DNA from: an uncultured Prevotella sp. | GTDB lineage: Bacteria; Bacteroidota; Bacteroidia; Bacteroidales; Bacteroidaceae | Reading direction: 5' to 3' | Assembly: GCA_937892695.1 (NCBI GenBank) | Contig: CALBJK010000136.1 | Span: forward strand, 1 to 12,296 | DNA: 12,296 nucleotides | In this document: piece after piece, positions 1 to 7,654 of the stretch | Numbering within the stretch: position 1 is the first letter of the stretch | Layout: the number at the start of each line of letters is the position of its first letter | Position numbers and translations under genes: made by a program | The notes under the pieces: model-generated | Seen by the model: only the letters and a program-made list of their open reading frames with translations | The model's database searches: none | Told to the model about the DNA's origin: nothing

Positions 1-1
1 C

Positions 2-859
2 AACAACACTTGCATATATTGCGGGATGAGACGTGGAACAAAGAAACATTTCAAACGCGACAAGAAAGAATACAAGCGACTGTCCCAACACATAGGTCTT
101 ATACCTCTTATTTTTGTTTCGCCCAACGATACTTTGCTCATTAGTGGAGGCAGCGAAGAACGTCGCCGACTCATAGACGTTGTCATTTCACAGTACGACA
201 GGACATACATAGATGCACTGAATGCATACAACAAAGCTCTGGCGCAGCGCAACTCATTGCTGAAAATGGAGACTGAACCTGATCCGGAACTTTTAGATAT
301 ATGGGAAAGGGAAATGGCGCGTTCCGGCGAAATCATCTACACTAAACGCGACCATTTCGTAAAAGAAATAGAACCGATATTCAAACATATCTACCAGACT
401 ATCTCGGAAGGACGGGAGAATGTCAATTTGCATTACATATCACACGCACAACGTGGGCCTCTTCTGGAAGTAATACAACGTGACAGAGCGAAAGACCGCG
501 TTGTCGGTTATTCGCTACATGGAATCCACAAAGACGACCTGGAAATGTTGATGGGCGACTATATGATGAAACGCGAAGGCAGCCAAGGTCAGAACAAGAC
601 ATTCGTACTGGCTATGAAACTGGCTCAATATGAATTTCTACGACGAACATCGTCAACTGCCCCACTTCTCCTGCTAGACGACATCTTCGACAAACTGGAT
701 GCACACAGGGTGGAACAAATTGTAAATCTCGTCGCAGGAAACGAATTCGGACAGATATTCATAACCGACACCAACCGTGAACACCTCGACAAGATACTGA
801 AAAACAGCACCTCCGAATACAGGATATACAACGTTCATGACGGGCAAATCAGCGAATGA
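2..859 (+). CDS. recF: DNA replication/repair protein RecF, 5' end missing
   Basis: RecF is an SMC-like ATPase that binds gapped DNA and helps load RecA through RecOR. The reading frame is open from base 2, so the gene starts before the window; the ATG at 26 is internal, because the residues before it (NNTCIYCG) fit RecF's interior and the Walker A region is absent. About 285 of the usual 360-370 residues are present. Numbering from the ATG at 26, the visible ABC-type motifs are the signature GSQGQNKT (185-192), Walker B plus D-loop LLLLDDIFDKLD (214-225), and a switch-like segment FITDTN (245-250). GIHKDDL (166-172) matches the conserved RecF segment just ahead of the signature. The DUF721 gene follows 55 bases downstream, a common Bacteroidota arrangement, so the two are probably cotranscribed. 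Identification is firm; only the 5' end is unknown. Confidence 0.95.
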   Translation, partial: NNTCIYCGMRRGTKKHFKRDKKEYKRLSQHIGLIPLIFVSPNDTLLISGGSEERRRLIDVVISQYDRTYIDALNAYNKALAQRNSLLKMETEPDPELLDIWEREMARSGEIIYTKRDHFVKEIEPIFKHIYQTISEGRENVNLHYISHAQRGPLLEVIQRDRAKDRVVGYSLHGIHKDDLEMLMGDYMMKREGSQGQNKTFVLAMKLAQYEFLRRTSSTAPLLLLDDIFDKLDAHRVEQIVNLVAGNEFGQIFITDTNREHLDKILKNSTSEYRIYNVHDGQISE

Positions 860-914
860 ATGACAGCTACTTCAGCTGAAACGGACACAACATCCACTGA
901 AAAATATTGAATAC

Positions 915-1205
915 ATGTTCAAGAGAGAAGTACTACAAATAGGCGACATACTGAATCGCTGCCTACGACAGGAAGGTCTGGAGACACCGCTTCTCCAGAA
1001 ACGTGTCATGGATGCATGGGGCGCAGTAGTGGGGAAAGCGGTAGAAAATTACACAGAAAACAAATTCATAAAGAACCAGACTCTCTTTATAAAGATTGTC
1101 AACCCGGCACTGAGACAGAATCTTTCAATGATGCGAAGTCAACTTGTAAAGCGTCTGAACGACGAAGTTCATTCTGTAGTCATCACAGACATCAGATTTT
1201 ATTAA
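915..1205 (+). CDS. DUF721 / DciA-like protein
   Basis: This 96-residue protein matches the small DUF721 family by its opening (IGDILNRCLRQEGLETPLLQ), the A-W-G-A-V-VG core at about residues 34-41, and a C-terminal half with the NPALRQNLSMMR pattern (63-74) near the usual family ending. Related DUF721/DciA proteins in other phyla bind the replicative helicase and help load it; whether this short Bacteroidota version does so is inference. It has no signal peptide or membrane segment and should be cytoplasmic. It lies downstream of recF on the same strand with no promoter visible in the gap, so it probably shares the recF transcript. The ATG at 915 is the natural start, and no strong Shine-Dalgarno sequence precedes it. 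Transcription should end in the inverted repeat at 1305-1364. Confidence 0.85.
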   Translation: MFKREVLQIGDILNRCLRQEGLETPLLQKRVMDAWGAVVGKAVENYTENKFIKNQTLFIKIVNPALRQNLSMMRSQLVKRLNDEVHSVVITDIRFY

Positions 1206-1304
1206 TCAAATAAAACGTATCAAGACATCAAGACCAAGGAAACAGACGACAAAGTCAACCGTATATAAATACTTTATTCACAAGGTAAGCGACACGGTAG
1301 AACT

Positions 1305-1364
1305 ATAAAATGAAAGCCCAGGCTTGTTGCCTTTTCTGAAATTAAGCCGGGGCTTTCATTTTAT
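1305..1364. terminator. bidirectional intrinsic terminator hairpin
   Basis: Left arm 1305-1325 and right arm 1344-1364 are complementary at 20 of 21 positions (one A/G mismatch, 1320 with 1349) around an 18-base loop. The arm core is GC-rich (AAGCC...GGGCTTTC). The outer part is A-rich on the left and T-rich on the right, so a GC stem followed by a T-rich run is produced on either strand. It sits between the DUF721 gene (ending 1205, +) and the S41 protease gene (ending 1375, -), which converge on it. That position fits a shared terminator. Function is inferred from structure and location. Confidence 0.8.
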
Positions 1365-1374
1365 AATAGAACTA

Positions 1375-3114
1375 CTATGCGTTGATTGCAAAATGGCAGG
1401 GCATATGTTGGCGGATTCTTCCGTCAAAGAGCTGGCTGTCCTTTCCTGTCAGTTCTGCTCTTCTCCCTTTGGCTTTATGTACCGTCTTTGTTTTCTTAGG
1501 AAAAGCGGCATGATTGCGGAACACACGTAGTGCGGCTTCTATAACCGGATCGCCAAGATTTACATATTCTGTCCATGCCTCTTCATCCAAAATGTTGTAG
1601 ATTATCCTGCTATTGATGAAACGTTCCAAAAGACGATGCGACTTCTTTATCATCAAATTGCGCCGTTTCAGTCCGTTCTTGTCCGCATAAACTGCGAACT
1701 TATCCACAAGGTTCTGTCCGGCCAGATAATGAGACATTTCCATCATATCTTTATAAGTGTTCAATTTCGGACGATTATCATCGGTGTACGTGAATGCAAA
1801 TTGCAATATCAGTCCGCTCATTGTTGCCTCCTTATAATAAGAGGTAATACCAAGCGTATCCTCTGGAATGAATATGTCGGGAGTGATACCTCCACCACCA
1901 TATACAACACGGCCGATGCTGGTATGGTAGGCTGGTCCTGCATGTTTTATACTGTCACGATTGAAGAATTCGCCGTGCTCATAACGGGATATCAGGTCTT
2001 GCTCATAGTCTTTGTCATCACCGGCCACGTAAGGCTTCTGGATGCAGCGTCCTGAAGGAGTGTAGTAGCGGGCGACTGTCAGACGTATCATGCTGCCGTC
2101 GGGGAACATTATCTGCTGCTGCACGAGTCCCTTACCGAACGAACGACGACCAATAATCGTAGCCCTGTCATTATCTTGCATTGCGCCTGCAAGAATTTCA
2201 GAAGCCGATGCAGAACCTTCATTTATCAATATTACAAGCGGTATCTTCTGATAACTACCATGACCGTCCGAACGGAATTCCTGACGCGGAGACTTGCGTC
2301 CCTGAGTATAGACAATGAGTTTGTTCTTAGGAAGGAACTCATTTGCGATAGCTGTAGCAGCAGTCAAGTAGCCACCCGTATTGTCACGCAGGTCTATCAC
2401 AAGATTACTGAAACCATATTGCGACAGCTTAGCCAGCGATATGAGCAATTCGGGATAAGTCGTTTCTCCGAAGTTCTTAATCCGTATATAACCGGTCTTA
2501 TCATCAAGCATATAAGTGGCAGTAATGCTTTTTTGTGGTACTTCTCCGCGCGTAACCGTATAATACAACACTTTCTTCGAGCCATAACGCAGCACACCTA
2601 TCTTCACTTTTGTGTCTTTCGGACCTTTCAAACGGCGTTGCGCCTCTTGATTAGTGACAATCTTACCAACAAACGCCTTTCCGTCGACGCTGACAATCTT
2701 ATCGCCTGCCTTGATGCCAGACCGTGCTGCCGGTCCGTTTTTTATCACATTCTGCACGTGTATCGTGTCCTTCCGAATAGTAAACTCTATGCCCACTCCA
2801 GAGAAAGAACCTTTCAAATCGTCATTGGCAGCTTGTACGTCTTTCGCACTTATGTACACTGAATGAGGGTCGAGTTCGGCCAGAATCAAAGGTATAGATT
2901 TCTCTACAAGAGAGTCGATGTTTACCTTATCCACATACTGGTCGTCGATGATATGCAGAAGATTGGAAAGGCGGTTGCTTCCCGAGTTTATGATGTTCAG
3001 TCGATTTCCAGAAAAGTGATTGGCATAGAAAGTTCCGATCACGATGCCGATGACAACGCACAGAGCCATCATCAAAGGCATGAACCTATTCGACTTATTC
3101 GTATTCATGTTCAT
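1375..3114 (-). CDS. S41 family C-terminal processing peptidase (CtpA/Prc-like)
   Basis: A serine protease of the tail-specific/C-terminal processing family, which trims or degrades periplasmic proteins. The 579-residue product has one hydrophobic N-terminal segment (about 12-31) that should act as a signal anchor and place the enzyme in the periplasm. A PDZ domain covers about residues 100-185 (GVGIEF at 107-112, AGDKIVSVDGKAF at 136-148). The S41 core follows: DLRDNTGGYL (241-250), the serine motif GSASASEI (300-307) and SFGKG (325-329). By family spacing the catalytic pair is Ser303 and Lys328, with Gln332 as the likely third residue. GGGITPDI (407-414) is also typical. A basic, low-similarity tail occupies 541-579. 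The start at 3114 overlaps the end of the dCMP deaminase gene by 20 bases; a second ATG two codons in is possible. It is the last gene of the minus-strand operon. Confidence 0.93.
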   Translation of the reverse strand: MNMNTNKSNRFMPLMMALCVVIGIVIGTFYANHFSGNRLNIINSGSNRLSNLLHIIDDQYVDKVNIDSLVEKSIPLILAELDPHSVYISAKDVQAANDDLKGSFSGVGIEFTIRKDTIHVQNVIKNGPAARSGIKAGDKIVSVDGKAFVGKIVTNQEAQRRLKGPKDTKVKIGVLRYGSKKVLYYTVTRGEVPQKSITATYMLDDKTGYIRIKNFGETTYPELLISLAKLSQYGFSNLVIDLRDNTGGYLTAATAIANEFLPKNKLIVYTQGRKSPRQEFRSDGHGSYQKIPLVILINEGSASASEILAGAMQDNDRATIIGRRSFGKGLVQQQIMFPDGSMIRLTVARYYTPSGRCIQKPYVAGDDKDYEQDLISRYEHGEFFNRDSIKHAGPAYHTSIGRVVYGGGGITPDIFIPEDTLGITSYYKEATMSGLILQFAFTYTDDNRPKLNTYKDMMEMSHYLAGQNLVDKFAVYADKNGLKRRNLMIKKSHRLLERFINSRIIYNILDEEAWTEYVNLGDPVIEAALRVFRNHAAFPKKTKTVHKAKGRRAELTGKDSQLFDGRIRQHMPCHFAINA

Positions 3115-3541
3115 CTGGATTTAAAAATATTACTTCTATATTAGCTTTTTTCAGGAGGTCGATGCCATCCTCCAGTCTATACTTTTCGCCGTAAACGACA
3201 CGCTTGATGCCGGCTTGGATTATCAGTTTGGAACATTCGATACACGGTGCTGCTGTCACATAAAGAGTGGAGCCGTCGCTATTGTTACTGCTCCGCGCCA
3301 GTTTGGTTATGGCATTTGCTTCGGCATGAAGAACGTAAGGTTTTGTGACATTATTTCCATCCTCGCATTTGTTCTCAAATCCGCTCGGAGTTCCATTATA
3401 ACCGTCACTGATTATCATCTTGTCCTTGACGACAAGAGCACCCACCTTTCTGCGTAAACAATAACTGTTCTCGGCCCAAATGCGTGCCATGCGCAAATAC
3501 CGTTCATCAAGCTTGAGTTGTTTTTCGTCTTTTGATACCAT
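3095..3541 (-). CDS. deoxycytidylate (dCMP) deaminase
   Basis: A zinc-dependent deaminase that converts dCMP to dUMP, the precursor for thymidylate. The 148-residue product has the cytidine/deoxycytidylate deaminase fold signatures: HAE at 72-74 (His72 zinc ligand, Glu74 proton shuttle) and PCIEC at 99-103 (Cys100 and Cys103 zinc ligands). GYNGTPSG (47-54) is typical of the dCMP/ComEB branch and separates it from tRNA adenosine deaminases and free cytidine deaminases. Length is normal and no signal peptide is present. The start codon lies inside the 3' end of the M3 peptidase gene (35-base overlap), and the 3' end overlaps the S41 protease start by 20 bases, which suggests coupled translation in one operon. 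Substrate preference for dCMP is family knowledge, not shown by the sequence. Confidence 0.92.
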   Translation of the reverse strand: MVSKDEKQLKLDERYLRMARIWAENSYCLRRKVGALVVKDKMIISDGYNGTPSGFENKCEDGNNVTKPYVLHAEANAITKLARSSNNSDGSTLYVTAAPCIECSKLIIQAGIKRVVYGEKYRLEDGIDLLKKANIEVIFLNPDEHEYE

Positions 3542-5603
3542 TGCGTTCCAATAATGCGTCTATTGTTGGTTCTTGGCCTCTGAATCGTTTGTACAGAATC
3601 ATGGGATTTTCTGTTCCACCTTTAGACAATATGCAGTCACGGAACCGCTGGGCCGTAGATCTGTCAAAGATTCCGTTTTTCTTAAATACACTGAAAGCGT
3701 CTGCATCTAGCACTTCTGCCCATTTATAGCTGTAATATCCCGCAGCATAGCCTCCGGCCATGATATGTGAAAACTGGGTCGTCATGCAGGTGTCTGACAA
3801 CTGTTTGGTGACAACGGCCTTGGCCCAGGCCTTCTTTTCAAAAGTAATGATATTGTCCTTGAATTCGTCTTTCAGAGTGTAATAAGCCATGTCGAGCAAA
3901 CCGAAGCTTACCTGACGCATACAAGCGTATGCCACCATAAAATTGCGGCTGCGAACAATTCTGTCTATCAGTTCGTCGGGCAACGGCTCTCCTGTTTTAT
4001 AATGAAAAGCAAACGTACAAAGGAAGTCTTTTTCCACTGCGAAGTTTTCCATAAACTGAGAAGGAAGTTCGACAAAATCCCACCATACATTAGTGCCGCT
4101 CAGACTTTCAAAGCGAGTGTTGGCAAACATCCCGTGGAGCGAATGGCCGAATTCATGAAGAAAAGTTTCCACTTCGCCCAGCGTTAACAATGCAGGCTTT
4201 GCGTCAGTAGGCTTGGTGAAATTCATTACAAGACTGACATGCGGACGCACATTTACACCTTTGCTGTCAATCCATTGCCCCTGAAACTCTGTCATCCAAG
4301 CTCCGCCTTGCTTGCCTTTTCTGGGGAAGAAGTCGGCGTAGAGAACAGCCAAATAAGAACCGTCCTTGTCAAATACTTCGTATGCCTTGACATCTTTATG
4401 GTAGACTGGTATTTTGTCGTTTGCCTTGAAGGTTATTCCATAAAGCCGCGTGGCGAGTCCGAAAACGCCGTCTATAACTTTCGACAGTTCGAAATAAGGA
4501 CGGAGCATTTCAGCATCGATGTTGTAACGTTCCATTTGGAGCTTATGTGAATAATAGCTGAAGTCCCACGGTTCGAGTTCGAGATCGTTTCCATCCAGTT
4601 TTTGGGCTTCTTCCTTTATTTCTTTCACCTCTTCTATTGCAGTCGGCTTATATGCATCAATGAGTTCATCAAGCAGTTTGTATACGTTCTTCACATTTCC
4701 AGCCATTCGATGTTTTAGAACATAGTCGGCGTAAGTGTCGAATCCAAGAAGCTGAGCAATCTCGCGACGCAGATTAATCAGGCGTGTACAAATACCAACA
4801 TTATTCTCGGCATTGTCATGAATACCCTCAGTGTTGCGCGCCATGTACATTTTCTTGCGGAGTTCGCGCTGTGTCGAGTAAGTCATAAAAGGAGAGAAGC
4901 TCGGGAAATCGAGATTGAATGTCCAACCTTCCTTTCCTTGTTCTTTTGCGGTGTGTGCAGCCGCTTCGCGTGCGGTTTCCGGCAGTCCGTCCAGCAGAGT
5001 TTCGTCCTTTATATCTAAAGAGAAAGCCTTGTTTTCTTTAAGCAGATTCTGCGAGAACCTCAGCGACAGCACCGAAGCTTCTTCTGTCAAATCGCGTAGT
5101 TTCTTCTTACCTGCCTCGTCGAGCAGAGCGCCGCTCCGTGTGAAGCTGTCATAACAGTTATCGAGAAGGGTCTGCTCCTCAGGAGTAAGTTGCCGATGAT
5201 GCTCGTAAACATATTTTATTCGCTCAAAAAGTTTTTTATTCAACCTAACATCATTGGCATGTTTTGTCAGAACAGGACTGAGTTTCTGGGCCAGAGCGTC
5301 AAGCTCGTCACATGTCTCGGCACCGAGCATGCAAGAGAAGACGTTTGACACCCGTTCGAGCAGGTCATAGTAGTGTTCGCCGTTCTCGTTGTCGACACGC
5401 ACTATGGTGTTTTCAAACGTCGGTTCAGCCGGGTCGTTTACGATTTTGGCTATCTCTTCATCGTCTCGCCGTATTCCCTCCATGAAAGCCTCTTCGTAGT
5501 CGGAAACGCGTATACGGTCGAATGGAACTGTATCGTGGGGAGTATTGTATGGTTCAAAAAACGGATTTTTATGTTTGCTTATTTCTTTTTCAACTTGTGA
5601 CAT
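3507..5603 (-). CDS. M3 family zinc metallopeptidase (oligopeptidase A / peptidyl-dipeptidase Dcp type)
   Basis: A thermolysin-clan metallopeptidase that breaks down short peptides. The 698-residue product has the usual M3 length and a mostly helical N-terminal half. The active site HEFGH is at 483-487, preceded by FL, and Glu512 in the WWDFVELPSQF segment (507-517) falls 29 residues after the first histidine, the M3 spacing for the third zinc ligand. The segment GGYAAGYYSYKW (617-628) is the conserved substrate-binding region near the C terminus. No signal peptide or lipobox is seen at the N terminus, so it is probably cytoplasmic, recycling peptides to amino acids. The sequence alone does not distinguish dipeptidyl carboxypeptidase from oligopeptidase A activity. 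It is the first gene of the minus-strand operon, with a candidate promoter directly upstream at 5626-5657. Confidence 0.93.
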   Translation of the reverse strand: MSQVEKEISKHKNPFFEPYNTPHDTVPFDRIRVSDYEEAFMEGIRRDDEEIAKIVNDPAEPTFENTIVRVDNENGEHYYDLLERVSNVFSCMLGAETCDELDALAQKLSPVLTKHANDVRLNKKLFERIKYVYEHHRQLTPEEQTLLDNCYDSFTRSGALLDEAGKKKLRDLTEEASVLSLRFSQNLLKENKAFSLDIKDETLLDGLPETAREAAAHTAKEQGKEGWTFNLDFPSFSPFMTYSTQRELRKKMYMARNTEGIHDNAENNVGICTRLINLRREIAQLLGFDTYADYVLKHRMAGNVKNVYKLLDELIDAYKPTAIEEVKEIKEEAQKLDGNDLELEPWDFSYYSHKLQMERYNIDAEMLRPYFELSKVIDGVFGLATRLYGITFKANDKIPVYHKDVKAYEVFDKDGSYLAVLYADFFPRKGKQGGAWMTEFQGQWIDSKGVNVRPHVSLVMNFTKPTDAKPALLTLGEVETFLHEFGHSLHGMFANTRFESLSGTNVWWDFVELPSQFMENFAVEKDFLCTFAFHYKTGEPLPDELIDRIVRSRNFMVAYACMRQVSFGLLDMAYYTLKDEFKDNIITFEKKAWAKAVVTKQLSDTCMTTQFSHIMAGGYAAGYYSYKWAEVLDADAFSVFKKNGIFDRSTAQRFRDCILSKGGTENPMILYKRFRGQEPTIDALLERNGIKRRKTTQA

Positions 5604-5625
5604 ACTAACAATTATCTAATGGTTG

Positions 5626-5657
5626 CAAAAATAACAAAAATATAAGAACCTCTCAAT
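5626..5657 (-). promoter_or_regulatory. Bacteroidota-type promoter for the M3 peptidase operon
   Basis: Read on the minus strand, 5633-5626 is TATTTTTG, a full match to the Bacteroidota -7 element TAnnTTTG. ATTG at 5657-5654 is a 3-of-4 match to the -33 TTTG with a 20-base spacer. A second TATTTTTG lies at 5642-5635, so an alternative start nine bases upstream is possible. The predicted transcript start is about 15-20 bases before the ATG at 5603, giving a very short leader. Confidence 0.6.
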
Positions 5658-5805
5658 AGCGTACCGCATTTTTAACGTATATTACGTGTAAATAACGAGC
5701 TTTTTCGGTCGCGCCAGACCAGATTTACAGCTACCGTACAGACCGCTCAGTCCATAGCACAAAACGTGGGAAATCCGACATTTCGAACAATTATTTTCAG
5801 TTGTT

Positions 5806-5845
5806 TTCCAATATGCCCCATTCTACGTTCCAATATGCTGCATTT
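5806..5845. repeat. two-copy direct repeat, 22-base period
   Basis: TTCCAATATGC begins at 5806 and again at 5828. After two differing bases both copies continue with CATT, giving 15 identical bases of 17. The 22-base period is about two turns of the helix, so both copies would face the same side of the DNA, as paired regulator sites often do. GCTGCATTTC from the second copy (5837-5846) recurs at 5868-5877. A regulator site is inference; it could also be the edge of a dispersed intergenic repeat. Confidence 0.55.
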
Positions 5846-6066
5846 CTCAGAACAGAGAACTGGTGCAGCTGCATTTCGTTGATAATCAGAATGCTAAATA
5901 AACATGCCAGAAATCTCACGGAAACTGAGGCTGTTCGCAAAAAGAGCAATTCAGAATTGAATATTTTGTCAATAGTGGTCGTCATACGATACAGTCCGGT
6001 GCGTCTCCCGAAGAATTCAGAACATATTAATCTTTACTTTTCATGCTTTATTCCGTTTATTTGTGC

Positions 6067-6074
6067 TAACTTTG
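6067..6074 (+). promoter_or_regulatory. candidate -7 promoter element for the LysM/beta-barrel genes
   Basis: TAACTTTG is an exact TAnnTTTG match on the plus strand. No good TTTG lies at the expected -33 position (around 6044-6047); only an AT-rich stretch is present. If used, transcription would begin near 6080 and leave an unusually long leader of about 200 bases before the ATG at 6282. Confidence 0.45.
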
Positions 6075-6281
6075 CATTGTCGCAACCATATTGCCCGAAA
6101 GCAGCCGCATAATGGCCTCGTCGGCAAACCTCGTTCGGAAAAAGACGTAACAGCCGACTCACGACAAGCTATCTGAAGGCTGAACGTAAACGAAGGCAAA
6201 AAGGCAACTGAATTCAGATAAATATCCACATCGGCCCTACTACGCTGGCCACGGATAACACGTATAAGAGGAACTGCATAA

Positions 6282-7454
6282 ATGGGAAATATCAGAAAAT
6301 TCTTTTTATTGATAACCGCCTTGATAGTCACGGCGGCTTCAGTATGCGCACAGACTACAAAATGGCGCGATGCATACAAAGTGAAAAAAAAGGATACACT
6401 TTACGGAATTGCAAAAAAATACGGTATTACGGTTGAAGAACTTGCCAACGCCAATCCCGACTTGGTAACGGTAACACGTGATATAAAAAAAGACGACATC
6501 CTGCTAATTCCATACCCTACAGGTAAGAATCTCCAGTCCCAATATAAGAAAACACCAACAGCAAATAAGGAAAACGACATACCGAACGGTACTATAAAGA
6601 TAGGTTTCATGCTTCCTCTTCACAATGAAGACGGTGACGGACGTCGCATGACTGAATATTACAGAGGTGCGCTGATGGCTTGTGAAGACCTGAAAGCCAG
6701 GGGAGCATCATTAAGCATATATTCATGGAACGTGCCCATCGATGCAGACATACGCCAGACTCTGCTTGATAAGAACGCCCCGAAGTGTGACATCATTTTC
6801 GGTCCGCTCTACACTAAGCAAGTCAAGCCACTGTCCGACTTTTGCAAGAAAAACGGTATCAAGCTCGTAATTCCTTTTTCTATAAGCGGAAACGACATCG
6901 ATACAAACCCGAATCTGTTCAAGGTATATCAGACACAAGGACAGCTGGGCCTTTCAGCCATCAATGCGTTCATCGAAAGGTTTCACGACTGTCATCCCGT
7001 GTTCATAGATTGCAATGACACCACAAGTCAGAAGGGCGTGTTCACCTTCGAACTGCGCAAACGACTCGAAGAAAAGGGAATAACATACAACATCACTAAT
7101 TTGAAATCGTCGGAAGCCTATTTTGCCAAAGCTTTCAGCAAGACGCGGGCCAACGTTGTCGTGCTGAACACCGGGCGGTCGCCACAGCTCAACGTAGCCT
7201 TTGCCAAACTCGACGGACTAACTACTGCCAATCCGGACATTTCGGTATCTCTGTTCGGATACACCGAATGGCTTATGTACACGAAAGTCTACCTCGACTA
7301 TTTCCACAAATATGACACCTATATCCCGACAACATTTTTCTACAATCCGCTTTCTGCCTCTACGTCACACCTTTTAAGTGCCTACCGTCAATGGTTCAAG
7401 TCAGACATGAGGGTTGCCCTGCCCCGCTTTGCCCTGAGGATACGACCATATTGA
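6282..7454 (+). CDS. LysM domain plus periplasmic-binding-fold protein, reading frame broken near its 3' end
   Basis: An exported protein of 390 residues as read. A signal peptide covers 1-23 (hydrophobic 7-20, cleavage likely after VCA). A LysM peptidoglycan-binding domain covers about 32-77 (KKKDTLYGIAKKYGIT, then the DILLIPYP ending). From about 105 onward it resembles type 1 periplasmic binding proteins of the branched-chain amino acid/LivJ class (IKIGFMLPL at 105-113, IIFGPLYT at 171-178, KLVIPFSIS at 194-202). No ABC transporter genes are nearby, so a structural or sensing role is more likely than import; this is inference. The start at 6282 is supported by the signal peptide and AGAGGA about ten bases upstream. 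After ALPRFAL (379-385) the frame runs into RIRPY and a stop, while the expected continuation GYDH... is encoded in another frame up to 7641. The native product would be about 452-453 residues. Confidence 0.85.
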   Translation: MGNIRKFFLLITALIVTAASVCAQTTKWRDAYKVKKKDTLYGIAKKYGITVEELANANPDLVTVTRDIKKDDILLIPYPTGKNLQSQYKKTPTANKENDIPNGTIKIGFMLPLHNEDGDGRRMTEYYRGALMACEDLKARGASLSIYSWNVPIDADIRQTLLDKNAPKCDIIFGPLYTKQVKPLSDFCKKNGIKLVIPFSISGNDIDTNPNLFKVYQTQGQLGLSAINAFIERFHDCHPVFIDCNDTTSQKGVFTFELRKRLEEKGITYNITNLKSSEAYFAKAFSKTRANVVVLNTGRSPQLNVAFAKLDGLTTANPDISVSLFGYTEWLMYTKVYLDYFHKYDTYIPTTFFYNPLSASTSHLLSAYRQWFKSDMRVALPRFALRIRPY

Positions 7455-7641
7455 ATTTTTCGTAAACGGGCTGCGCCGCTACGGCAAGTCGTTCTGCGGA
7501 CTACAAAACCAGAACACATATTCCCCTTTGCAGACCCCACTGAAATTTGTCCGCCCGAAGGATGGCGGAGGATTGCAGAACAAGAGTTTCATGCTTGTAC
7601 ACTATATGCGCAACCACGAGATTGAGTCTTACAACTACTGA
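7438..7641 (+). pseudogene. displaced 3' end of the LysM/binding-fold gene (frameshift)
   Basis: Translating from 7438 in the frame shifted from that of the 6282 gene gives 67 residues beginning GYDHIEFFVNGLRRYGKSF and ending EIESYNY before a TGA at 7639-7641. It carries straight on from ALPRFAL, the usual context in this family being ALPRFAL-x-GYD, so it is the natural C terminus of the upstream protein. One extra base, or more likely two missing bases, around 7437 explains the break. The restored stop lies 13 bases before the beta-barrel gene, normal operon spacing. Whether the break is biological or a sequencing error cannot be told from this window. Confidence 0.8.
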
Positions 7642-7654
7642 CACAGGAAAACAG

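Larger units (their letters stand above)
5604..6281. other. 678-base intergenic region between divergent genes
   Basis: No convincing gene is seen here. Open frames of 60-110 codons exist on both strands but overlap one another, lack recognisable domains, and have no supporting start signals. What can be seen: the minus-strand promoter at 5626-5657; a direct repeat with 22-base period at 5806-5845; a further copy of its GCTGCATTTC part at 5868-5877; a palindrome TGCAGCTGCA at 5864-5873; a -7 element at 6067-6074; and a leader of about 200 bases before the ATG at 6282. The leader contains a 12-codon open frame (6112-6150) and a weak GTCGGC/GCCGAC inverted repeat. No tRNA, rRNA or known riboswitch is recognised. 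Confidence 0.6.

Noticed and set aside
864..878. Small inverted repeat CAGCT-N5-AGCTG between recF and the DUF721 gene
   Set aside because: A five-base stem with no T run is too weak to be a terminator or a supported regulatory site.
2176..2862. 228-codon plus-strand frame
   Set aside because: It is fully antisense to the S41 protease gene, which has clear catalytic motifs; the frame has no recognisable features.
5801..6112. 103-codon plus-strand frame, overlapped by a 62-codon minus-strand frame at 5797-5985 and a 112-codon minus-strand frame at 6041-6379
   Set aside because: They lie on opposite strands of the same non-coding stretch, show no domain or signal, and one runs into the start of the LysM gene. 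I treat them as chance frames; a conserved dispersed repeat remains possible.
6119..6157. GTCGGC/GCCGAC inverted repeat in the leader of the LysM gene
   Set aside because: Only about six pairs with a loop of more than 20 bases; expected by chance in a region this size.
7547..7654. 36-codon N-terminal extension of the beta-barrel gene
   Set aside because: It reads the tail of the LysM gene in the wrong frame; a standard signal peptide begins at the ATG at 7655.
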